Positions 1 to 5,621 of a stretch of 5,621 nt of DNA are shown in pieces. The notes beneath the pieces are model-generated. The model saw only the letters and a list, made by a program, of their open reading frames with translations. It was not told where the DNA came from and did not search any database. Source of the DNA: Desulfatitalea sp. (GTDB lineage: Bacteria; Desulfobacterota; Desulfobacteria; Desulfobacterales; Desulfosarcinaceae); contig JABDRH010000493.1 of NCBI GenBank assembly GCA_013041835.1, forward strand, positions 1-5,621, given 5' to 3'. The position numbers were made by a program, and so were the translations under genes. Positions within the stretch are counted from its first letter, which is position 1; each line of letters starts with the position of its first letter.

Positions 1-266
1 GCCGAAGACCAATCGGCGATCTTCACCCTGCTTTTGGGCACCATCTCAGGCATGGGGCCCTTGGGCTGCGGAAATTTGTCCGCGTTCACTTCGCGGCACG
101 CCTCTACGCACGCTTCGCACGCAATGCATTTTCGCAAATCCAGCATCGTGCACCACTCGTTTGGTCCGGCACCCAAAGCGGATGCCGGAAGGCCCGCCGA
201 GGCCATGGCCCCGGCGGTCCATATCCCGGCTTTCAGAAACGATCGTCTTGAAATGGTATTTGACAT
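1..266 (-). CDS. Tat-exported 4Fe-4S ferredoxin-type electron-transfer subunit (5' part only)
   Basis: The minus-strand frame from ATG at 266 down to base 1 is open for 88 codons and runs off the window. Residues 6-12 read SRRSFLK, a perfect twin-arginine motif. A hydrophobic, Ala/Gly-rich stretch follows (about 13-33), with likely signal peptidase sites near the ASA ending at residue 30. Residues 47-57 hold Cys-x2-Cys-x2-Cys-x3-Cys (C47, C50, C53, C57), which binds one 4Fe-4S cluster with a later Cys of the usual second motif. The start is supported by GAGG at 274-277, seven bases upstream of the ATG. Such proteins (HybA/DmsB/TtrB-like) fold in the cytoplasm with their clusters, are exported, and pass electrons between a catalytic or cytochrome subunit and a membrane quinone subunit. 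That role is family knowledge. The partner genes would lie left of the window, so the complex cannot be named. The fold and export signal are near certain; the substrate is unknown. Confidence 0.9.
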   Translation of the reverse strand, partial: MSNTISRRSFLKAGIWTAGAMASAGLPASALGAGPNEWCTMLDLRKCIACEACVEACREVNADKFPQPKGPMPEMVPKSRVKIADWSS

Positions 267-295
267 AACGGATCCTCGTGCATGAAGTTGTAAGG

Positions 296-325
296 AGTGT
301 ACACCAATCATTGAAGAGAATTCAA
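296..325 (-). promoter_or_regulatory. Candidate sigma70-type promoter for the ferredoxin gene
   Basis: Read on the minus strand, TTGAAT (bases 325-320) is followed after 18 bases by TACACT (301-296). That gives 4 of 6 matches to each consensus hexamer. Initiation would fall near base 289, leaving a leader of about 23 bases that carries the GAGG ribosome binding site at 277-274. The position is well suited to the gene, but the hexamers are only moderate and the call rests on inspection. Confidence 0.35.
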
Positions 326-326
326 T
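310..326. repeat. Inverted repeat overlapping the ferredoxin -35 element
   Basis: Perfect 6-base arms ATTGAA (310-315) and TTCAAT (321-326) flank a 5-base spacer. The repeat covers the candidate -35 hexamer of the ferredoxin promoter. It could be an operator for a dimeric regulator, since the size suits a repressor or activator half-site pair. No second copy was noticed elsewhere in the window. Chance occurrence is possible because the arms are short and AT-rich. Confidence 0.3.
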
Positions 327-455
327 GCGGGATGTATATCCGCGCAGGCCCTTGCATCAGGGAGAATGGCCATCAACGACACCATTTCCAGCATCGTGCC
401 GCAATGCCCATTTCTCGAACATGCGCACAATACCGGCGCCATGAACGTTACAAAC

Positions 456-482
456 TTGCGCCGAAGCCTTCGATCGTATAAA
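456..482 (+). promoter_or_regulatory. Weak candidate promoter upstream of the first kinase
   Basis: TTGCGC (456-461) and TATAAA (477-482) are spaced 15 bases, shorter than usual. An alternative -10, AATAAT (481-486), gives a long 19-base spacer. The spacer contains an 11-base dyad, CGAAG-C-CTTCG (462-472). This is the most AT-rich spot before the kinase start, and the leader would be about 90 bases. Low confidence. Confidence 0.2.
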
Positions 483-576
483 TAATTCATGTGCCGGCGA
501 ACCCGATCGGAGCGTTCCCCCACCCATCAAAATGTCGGGCAGATGTTTCCGCACCGATACCCACCGAGGTGATACC

Positions 577-1767
577 ATGGACGAAAAGCAAGATACAGGG
601 TCAGAGCGAACCGCCGCCCCACGTCAGACCGATACTTTGGTGCACCATCAGGCGCAAGTTGACCAGCTTAAACACGCGCTTCGGGAGGCGGAGGATAAGT
701 ATCGGAAATTGGTTGAAAATGCCAATGATGCGATCTTCGTCCTACAGGACGATCACATCCGCTTTGCCAATCCCAAAGCCCTTGCCCTGGGCGACATGCT
801 GGCCGAAGACCTGGACAAGGTGCCCTTCACGGCCTATCTGCACCCCGAGGAGCGCGACCTGGTGGTGCAACGCCATACCAAGCGTTTAAAAGGAGAAAAG
901 ATTCTCAACATGTATCCCTTGCGTATCGTTACGCGAAAAGGTGATGTATTTTGGGGCGAAGTCAACGCCGTGCGCATCGAATGGGAGGGACGGCCCGCTA
1001 CCTTGAACATTATTCGGGATATCACCTCCCAGAAGATCATCGAACAGCACTATTTTCATAACGAAAGCCTCGCTACCCTGCGTACGTTGTCAGGGGGCAT
1101 GGCTCACTCCATCAACAACCTGCTCATGGGCATCCAGGGCCGGGTGTCGCTGCTTTACCGCTGCATGCCGCCGAACGAGGACTCGCTGGAACATCTTAAG
1201 GGCATCGAGGCTTGTGTGGCCGATGCCGCAAGGCTCACCAAACAGATGCTCGGCTTTGCCCAATCGGGAAAATACAACGTGACCCGTGTGGCTATGAACA
1301 CGGTCATCGAGGAGGTCGTCCGGGCCATTGCCCGCGACCAACGGCGCATCCAGGTGACACAAGGGCTACAGACCGATCTATGGATGATCGAAGCCGACCG
1401 GCTTCAATTGGAGCAAGTGGTCATGAATATCCTGCTCAATGCGCAGGAGGCAATTCCGGGCGAGGGGCGAATCACGATTAAGAGTGAAAACTTCGAACTG
1501 ACCGAGGGCCGCGACCATTGCCGTGCGATGCGCACCGGCCGCTGCGTCAAGATGACCGTGCGCGACACGGGCATGGGCATGGATGAAGGTGTGCGCAGGC
1601 GTGCATTCGAGCCATTTTTCACCACCAAGGGCATTGGCAAACATCGGGGGCTTGGCCTGTCCAGCGCCTACGGCATCATCGCCAACCACGACGGCCTGAT
1701 CGATGTGGACAGCAATCCCGATAAGGGGACCATCGTGTCGATCTACCTGCCGGCCGTGGACGCTTAG
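577..1767 (+). CDS. Soluble PAS-domain sensor histidine kinase
   Basis: 396 residues. The chosen ATG at 577 has GAGG at 566-569 with 7-base spacing; an in-frame ATG at 532 would add 15 residues but lacks a site. A probable short coiled coil (about 24-46) leads into one PAS domain (about 41-152, ending RDIT). The dimerisation/phospho-acceptor domain carries His177 in GGMAHSINN. The ATPase domain shows the N-box (N284, N288), the G1 box DTGMGMD (330-336), the F-box FEPFF (344-348) and the G2 box RGLGLS (357-362). No signal peptide, membrane span or receiver domain is visible, so it should sense a cytoplasmic cue and phosphorylate a separate response regulator not encoded here. Oddity: the residue after His177 is Ser, where Asp or Glu is usual and helps catalysis. 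The signal and the partner are unknown. Gene identity is secure; kinase activity is likely but not assured. Confidence 0.93.
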   Translation: MDEKQDTGSERTAAPRQTDTLVHHQAQVDQLKHALREAEDKYRKLVENANDAIFVLQDDHIRFANPKALALGDMLAEDLDKVPFTAYLHPEERDLVVQRHTKRLKGEKILNMYPLRIVTRKGDVFWGEVNAVRIEWEGRPATLNIIRDITSQKIIEQHYFHNESLATLRTLSGGMAHSINNLLMGIQGRVSLLYRCMPPNEDSLEHLKGIEACVADAARLTKQMLGFAQSGKYNVTRVAMNTVIEEVVRAIARDQRRIQVTQGLQTDLWMIEADRLQLEQVVMNILLNAQEAIPGEGRITIKSENFELTEGRDHCRAMRTGRCVKMTVRDTGMGMDEGVRRRAFEPFFTTKGIGKHRGLGLSSAYGIIANHDGLIDVDSNPDKGTIVSIYLPAVDA

Positions 1768-1813
1768 CCCCAATGTCGCATAAAAAAGCCGGCCGATATG
1801 GCGCTGTTGCCCA

Positions 1814-1841
1814 TTGAATGATATGGAATGCGGGTTAGCAT
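1814..1841 (+). promoter_or_regulatory. Candidate promoter for the radical SAM/deacetylase operon
   Basis: TTGAAT (1814-1819) and TAGCAT (1836-1841) are separated by 16 bases in the 109-base gap after the first kinase. Each has about 4 of 6 consensus matches. Initiation near 1848 would leave a leader of roughly 29 bases with AAAGG at 1863-1867. Read-through from the kinase gene is an equally possible source of transcription, because no intrinsic terminator is visible in the gap. Confidence 0.28.
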
Positions 1842-1876
1842 ACCCATCGGATCAATTCATACAAAGGCAGTGACCC

Positions 1877-2920
1877 ATGTCCGTACAACCTACTGAAAAC
1901 TATCAATTTGAAACCGGTGTCTACCGGCCGCCCAGCGAGGGTGGCAGCTTTTCGTTGCTGGTTCGCTTCACGCGCAACTGCCCGTGGAATCGTTGCGGAT
2001 TTTGCGCCATGTATAAAACTGAAAAGTTCCAACTGCGCCCGGTGCCGGAGATCAAGGCCGATATCGATGCCATTGCCGCGCTGTGCAACGCGCTGACGGA
2101 CAGTGACGGCCGGGTCTGCCAAGACGCCGCCGTGCGCCTGATCAGCCGCCGGCCGGCCCTGAACAACCATCCCGGCTTTGCCATGGTGTACCACTGGTTG
2201 CATGCAGGGGGCAAAACCGCCTTTGTGCAGGATGCCAACAGCATGATTATGCCCACCGACGCGTTGGTGGAAGCGCTCGGTCACCTACGCCACACCTTTG
2301 CCTCCATCGTACGCGTCACCTCGTACGCCCGTTCCAAGACCATCGCTCAGAAAAGCCCGGATGAGCTCGTCGCCATTCACCAGGCGGGCCTGGACCGGCT
2401 GCACGTGGGGCTGGAAAGCGGTGATGCGGATTTGCTCAAACACATCAAAAAGGGCGTTACCCCCGAAAATCACATTAAGGGCGGCCAAATGGCCATGGCC
2501 GCCGGATTTCAGCTTTCCGAATACTGGATGCCTGGGCTCGGCGGCCGGCAGATGTGGGAGCAACATGCCCGCAACACGGCCTTGGTGCTCAATCAGATCA
2601 ATCCCCACTTCATCCGCTCGCGGCCTTTGAACACGGTTCCCGGCACCCCCCTATGCGACGATGAAGCCGCCGGCCGCTTGACCATGCTTACAGCCCACGA
2701 GCAATTGCGCGAACTCAAGCTGATGATTCAAACCCTTGAAGTAACCTCGCGGGTCTGCTTCGATCACGCCGCCAACTACTGGACCGACCGCCGGGGCAAC
2801 CTGCTTTTTACGCACAGCTACGAAGGCTACAAATTCCCCGAAGAAAAGCCCAAGGTGCTCGAGCGTATCGAACAGGGGCTGCTGACGGACAACCACCGGC
2901 CGTCACGGTTGCTTTTATAG
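1877..2920 (+). CDS. Radical SAM protein with CX4CX2C cluster motif, substrate unknown
   Basis: 347 residues. The ATG at 1877 follows AAAGG (1863-1867) at 9 bases. C35, C40 and C43 (sequence CPWNRCGFC) form a Cys-x4-Cys-x2-Cys motif that should bind the 4Fe-4S cluster used to cleave S-adenosylmethionine. The textbook spacing is x3-x2, but I recall a COG1032-like group with x4-x2 in the same setting (followed by an MYK segment, as here). Further shared signatures are QDANSMIMPTD (about 117-127), TSYARSKT (about 147-154), GLESGD (178-183) and a PGLGG turn. The core is of the TIM-barrel type, with no cobalamin-binding or SPASM domain evident and no membrane segment, so it is a cytoplasmic, oxygen-sensitive enzyme. 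The deacetylase-family gene starts 2 bases after its stop, which implies co-expression and perhaps a shared pathway. The family is confident; the reaction is unknown and is not inferred here. Confidence 0.9.
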   Translation: MSVQPTENYQFETGVYRPPSEGGSFSLLVRFTRNCPWNRCGFCAMYKTEKFQLRPVPEIKADIDAIAALCNALTDSDGRVCQDAAVRLISRRPALNNHPGFAMVYHWLHAGGKTAFVQDANSMIMPTDALVEALGHLRHTFASIVRVTSYARSKTIAQKSPDELVAIHQAGLDRLHVGLESGDADLLKHIKKGVTPENHIKGGQMAMAAGFQLSEYWMPGLGGRQMWEQHARNTALVLNQINPHFIRSRPLNTVPGTPLCDDEAAGRLTMLTAHEQLRELKLMIQTLEVTSRVCFDHAANYWTDRRGNLLFTHSYEGYKFPEEKPKVLERIEQGLLTDNHRPSRLLL

Positions 2921-2922
2921 CC

Positions 2923-3927
2923 ATGATCCTCTACGATCCCGCCGGCACTGTCAGCATGGAACCTTTTGGCATCCGGATTCCGATACGCGACAGTCGCGCG
3001 ACCCGAACTTTTGCGGCCCTGGCCGCCGAGGCGCATTTGGGTCCCTTGGTGCATCACTGGCACCACAAGACGATCGGTGAGCAGATAGATCGAAAGGATC
3101 TGCTGCGGGTTCACACCGCCGATTATGTGGCGCGCCTTTACTCGGATGGGTTGGAAGCCGAGCTGCTCAGCACCTTTGAACTGATTGACGACCAGGGTCG
3201 CTATCATCGCTATGCCCCGGACCAGGCCGACAAGCCTTTGTTTGAGCTGTTCGAGGGCATTGTGCACAAGGTGGCCGGTTCGGTGCAATGCGCTCGCCTG
3301 GCGTTGAATCACGGCTTTTGCTTTTACTTTTCGGGCGGCATGCACCATGCTTACCAAGACCACGGCAGCGGTTTTTGTCTGGTGAACGATGTGCTGATCG
3401 CTGCCCGCAAAGTTCAGGCCGAGGGCTTGGTCCGCAAGGTCTGGATCATCGATGCCGACGCCCACAAAGGCGACGGCACCGCGGCCATTGCCCAAGGCGA
3501 TGCCACCATCACGACCCTGAGCATCCACATGGCCAGCGGCTGGCCACTGGACGGTCCGTTGCTGCTGACCGACGGCCGGCCCAATCCGGTTTTCACGCCC
3601 AGCGACATCGATATTCCCATTGCCTCGGGAGAAGAGTTCCGGTATCTGGCGCGCCTGGAACAAGGATTACGCCAATTGGACCGTAGCGGCCGCCCGCAAT
3701 TGGCCATTGTTCTGGCCGGCGCCGATCCCTATGAATTGGACGAACTGCCGTCCAGTGCCGGCCTGCGCCTGTCGTTGCCCCAAATGTTGGCCCGGGATCA
3801 ACTCATCTACACCTTCCTGCGCGATCGCAACATCCCGGCCGCCTTCTTAATGGCCGGTGGTTACGGCGACCATGTTTGGCAGGTGTACGCCCAGTTTCTC
3901 TCCTGGGCGTTGAAACGAATCCACTGA
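2923..3927 (+). CDS. Histone deacetylase-family metal-dependent amidohydrolase
   Basis: 334 residues, typical length for bacterial members. The ATG at 2923 lies 2 bases after the radical SAM stop without a clear ribosome binding site, so translational coupling is likely; the N-terminus (ILYDP) matches where this fold usually begins. Active-site residues are all in place: the His pair H141-H142 in GGMHHA, zinc ligands D179 and H181 in DADAHKGDGT, the third ligand D268 in GADPYELD, and the transition-state Tyr Y314 in AGGYG. The family hydrolyses acetyl or acyl amides (acetyl-lysine, acetylpolyamines and other small amides). The D-x-D-A-H-x-G-x-G form resembles class IV (HDAC11-like) more than class I or II proteins. 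No signal peptide is seen, so it should act in the cytoplasm. Substrates of bacterial members cannot be predicted from motifs; with a radical SAM partner, a small-molecule amide is as plausible as a protein. Catalytic competence is likely. Confidence 0.93.
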   Translation: MILYDPAGTVSMEPFGIRIPIRDSRATRTFAALAAEAHLGPLVHHWHHKTIGEQIDRKDLLRVHTADYVARLYSDGLEAELLSTFELIDDQGRYHRYAPDQADKPLFELFEGIVHKVAGSVQCARLALNHGFCFYFSGGMHHAYQDHGSGFCLVNDVLIAARKVQAEGLVRKVWIIDADAHKGDGTAAIAQGDATITTLSIHMASGWPLDGPLLLTDGRPNPVFTPSDIDIPIASGEEFRYLARLEQGLRQLDRSGRPQLAIVLAGADPYELDELPSSAGLRLSLPQMLARDQLIYTFLRDRNIPAAFLMAGGYGDHVWQVYAQFLSWALKRIH

Positions 3928-3967
3928 ACACCGGCAGAGATGAAAGCGGGTGGGGGCAGAAAACCGC

Positions 3968-3997
3968 TTGCCAACTCCCGAGCCAATTATTTATAAA
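3968..3997 (+). promoter_or_regulatory. Sigma70-type promoter candidate for the triple-PAS kinase
   Basis: TTGCCA (3968-3973) and TATAAA (3992-3997) are 18 bases apart, with 5 of 6 matches to each consensus hexamer, the best such pair I found in the window. The -10 sits inside a perfect 12-base palindrome, TATTTATAAATA (3988-3999), in an AT-rich island within GC-rich DNA. The leader to the kinase ATG would be about 140 bases, long enough for further control, although I see no recognisable RNA structure in it. Confidence 0.42.
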
Positions 3998-4144
3998 TAG
4001 AGTTCATTGGGTTGCCCTTGCCCGCTATGGCATTCATTGACCTTCCGCAGTTTCGTTTTCACCTATCATCCATTCGACCGTTCTTGGGGTTGCCGGATAA
4101 CGCCCATGGGGGCATCGCCTCTCCAACAACAGGGGGTGTATCAA

Positions 4145-5621
4145 ATGGCCGACCAAACGACGTCCTTTCATGAGCAATTGATCAACGCGATCCCCGTGCC
4201 CCTTTTTTTCAAGGATCGCCAGGGCCGCTTCATGGGATTCAATGCGGCCTTCGCGTCTTTTATCGGTCGCCCGCGCGAAACACTCATCGGTAAAACCGCC
4301 TTCGACCTTGTTCCGGCGGACGTGGCCGAGATCTATCTGGCCAAGGACGAAGAGCTCTTTGCCAACGGCGGCGTACAGCAATACGAAGCCCAACTCAAAA
4401 ACGCCCGCGGCGACCTGCACGATGTCATCTTCAGAAAGGCGGTTTTTCATAACCAGACAGGTGAAATCGACGGGCTTGTGGGAATCCTTCTAGATATCAC
4501 CGGGCAAAAACAAGCTGAACTTGAGATCGCCGCCGGCAGGGAAAGGCTGCGCCGGGTGATCGATACCTCCAAAAATTGTGTGGCCGTCAAGGATGAACAT
4601 GGTCGTTACCTGCTGGCCAATGACGCCTTGGCCGAACTGGTGGGCAGCTCCAAAGAGGCGATGATCGGTAAAACGGATCGTGACTTCATCGCCATGGGGC
4701 GAATACAAACCCCTCAGGAAGAAATGTTCACCGCAAACGATGACAAGGTCATTGAAACCGGGCAGACGCTGTCCAGCGAAAAAGTGCCGTTCACGAGCCC
4801 CGACGGCACGAAACGATGGTTTAAAACGGTTAAGGCGCCCATCTCCTTTCCAAACCATCCACGCTCGATGTTGATGATCGCCACCGATATCAGCGACCTG
4901 CACAAAGCCAACGAGTCGTTGCGCAATATGGAATTGCGCCTGAGCACCATGCTTGATGTTCAGCCCAATCTAGTGGTTTTGCTTGATCCGGAACAACGCA
5001 TCCTATGGGCCAATAAAGCCGCCTGCAAGACATCGGGCCTGGAACGAGAAGGGCTCATCGGCCGGCGCTGTCACGAGGTGCTGCACCACTCGGGCGCATG
5101 TCCTGATTGCCCCATGCCCCAGGCGGTCCAGGCGCGCCGACCGGTCACTGAAACCATTCAATCCCCCGACAATAAAATATGGCGGGTGACCAGCGCACCG
5201 GTCTTTGATGGGAATGGCCACCTGGTCCAAACGGTCGATGTGGCTGAGGATATCACCGAACACCTGGCCATGGAGGGGCACCTGAAGCGCTCCCAACGCC
5301 TGGAGGCCATTGGCACGCTGGCCGCGGGTATTGCCCACGACTTCAACAACATTCTCTCCGCCATTCTTGGCTTCAATGACCTGGCCATGGAGAGCGCCAG
5401 TTTTTATCCCGATATTCGTGAAAATCTGGAGGAGGTGGCCAATGCCGGCCGGCGGGCCCGCAATCTGGTGGCCCAGATTTTGGCTTTCAGCCGTCAAACC
5501 GGTACCGAGAAAGGACCCGTGCCGATTCATCTCATCGTCAAGGAGATCCTGCAGCTATTGCGCGCCACATTTCCCTCCACGATAGACATTCGCAAGCAGA
5601 TCGATACATATGGCGTCATTC
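4145..5621 (+). CDS. Soluble sensor histidine kinase with three PAS domains (3' end missing)
   Basis: Open from ATG at 4145 to the window end (492 complete codons). GGTG at 4135-4138, in a G-rich run, gives a ribosome binding site 6 bases away. Three PAS domains follow one another: about 9-122 (ends DIT), 133-252 (ends DISD) and 263-374 (ends DITE). The HisKA segment has His398 in GIAHDFNNILSAI, with the usual Asp after His. The ATPase domain begins near the end and is cut off; kinases with this H-box style often carry a C-terminal receiver domain, which cannot be checked here. No membrane span or signal peptide is seen, so sensing is cytoplasmic. The third PAS has C309-x9-C319-x2-C322-Pro, a cluster found in some PAS domains of anaerobes that could bind metal or respond to redox. 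It is transcribed in the same direction as the deacetylase gene but 217 bases away with its own candidate promoter, so it is probably a separate unit. Signal and partner are unknown. Confidence 0.93.
   Translation, partial: MADQTTSFHEQLINAIPVPLFFKDRQGRFMGFNAAFASFIGRPRETLIGKTAFDLVPADVAEIYLAKDEELFANGGVQQYEAQLKNARGDLHDVIFRKAVFHNQTGEIDGLVGILLDITGQKQAELEIAAGRERLRRVIDTSKNCVAVKDEHGRYLLANDALAELVGSSKEAMIGKTDRDFIAMGRIQTPQEEMFTANDDKVIETGQTLSSEKVPFTSPDGTKRWFKTVKAPISFPNHPRSMLMIATDISDLHKANESLRNMELRLSTMLDVQPNLVVLLDPEQRILWANKAACKTSGLEREGLIGRRCHEVLHHSGACPDCPMPQAVQARRPVTETIQSPDNKIWRVTSAPVFDGNGHLVQTVDVAEDITEHLAMEGHLKRSQRLEAIGTLAAGIAHDFNNILSAILGFNDLAMESASFYPDIRENLEEVANAGRRARNLVAQILAFSRQTGTEKGPVPIHLIVKEILQLLRATFPSTIDIRKQIDTYGVI

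Larger units (their letters stand above)
267..576. other. Divergent intergenic region (310 bases)
   Basis: This stretch separates the minus-strand ferredoxin gene from the plus-strand kinase. Short open frames cross it on both strands, but none has a recognisable domain or a ribosome binding site with good spacing, and their translations look like random Arg/His-rich peptides. It does hold a candidate promoter for each flanking gene and a 17-base inverted repeat, listed separately. I see no tRNA, small RNA or riboswitch fold that I could defend. Confidence 0.6.

Noticed and set aside
278..523. Small open frames in the divergent intergenic region on both strands
   Set aside because: No domain, no well-placed ribosome binding site, and Arg/His-rich random-looking translations. 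They overlap each other on both strands.
532..576. Upstream in-frame ATG for the first kinase, adding 15 residues
   Set aside because: No ribosome binding site at suitable spacing. The ATG at 577 has GAGG seven bases upstream, and the extra residues match nothing.
1780..1800. A-tract next to GCCGGCC, like a minus-strand terminator
   Set aside because: Read on the minus strand it gives a T-run after GGCCGGC, but no adequate stem precedes it and no minus-strand gene ends here.
1835..2284. Minus-strand open frame of 149 codons opposite the radical SAM start
   Set aside because: Shadow of a GC-rich coding region. The opposite strand encodes the Cys motif and other conserved segments.
2827..3663. 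Long minus-strand open frame of 278 codons
   Set aside because: It lies antisense across the radical SAM/deacetylase junction and the deacetylase core. The translation has no recognisable domain, while the plus strand carries intact catalytic motifs.
3944..3969. Possible terminator hairpin after the deacetylase gene (AAGCGG and CCGCTT arms)
   Set aside because: Only 6 base pairs with a 14-base loop and no T-tract. It also runs into the candidate -35 of the next gene.
4008..4022. Possible sigma54 promoter with GG and GC elements
   Set aside because: The distance between the GG and GC dinucleotides is one base short of the strict spacing that sigma54 needs, and the -24 element is poor.
5003..5530. 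Minus-strand open frame of 175 codons opposite the second kinase
   Set aside because: It covers the PAS3 and H-box coding region of the plus strand. No domain is visible in its translation.

Overview
The window looks like chromosomal DNA from an anaerobic, GC-rich member of the Desulfobacterota (old Deltaproteobacteria), perhaps a Desulfosarcina-like sulfate reducer. This is an inference from gene style: a Tat-exported ferredoxin, soluble PAS histidine kinases of the 'GGxAH..NN' type, and a radical SAM protein whose motifs I associate with that group. No rRNA, tRNA or marker gene is present to confirm it. Nothing suggests a mobile element, CRISPR array or phage.

Layout. (1) 1-266, minus strand: the first 88 codons of a Tat-exported 4Fe-4S protein, cut by the window edge. 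(2) 267-576: a 310-base divergent intergenic region with candidate promoters in both directions and an inverted repeat, but no convincing gene. (3) 577-1767, plus: a complete, soluble PAS histidine kinase of 396 residues with no receiver domain and with Ser where Asp or Glu normally follows the phospho-accepting His. (4) 1877-2920 and 2923-3927, plus: a radical SAM enzyme and a histone-deacetylase-family metal amidohydrolase separated by 2 bases, almost certainly one operon. (5) 3928-4144: an intergenic region with the best sigma70-like promoter in the window. (6) 4145-5621, plus: a second soluble histidine kinase with three PAS domains, cut by the window end after its phospho-accepting His. 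Its third PAS domain carries a Cys cluster.

How the parts may work together. The only tight physical link is the radical SAM/deacetylase pair. It may act on one shared small molecule or cofactor, but neither substrate can be read from sequence. The two kinases have no receiver or regulator gene in view, so their outputs are unknown and a link to the enzyme pair is only positional. The ferredoxin gene points away from everything else and probably belongs to a respiratory electron-transfer complex encoded to the left.

I see no clear sign of an unprecedented system. The points most worth a second look are the radical SAM/deacetylase pair, the Cys-bearing PAS domain and the altered H-box of the first kinase.
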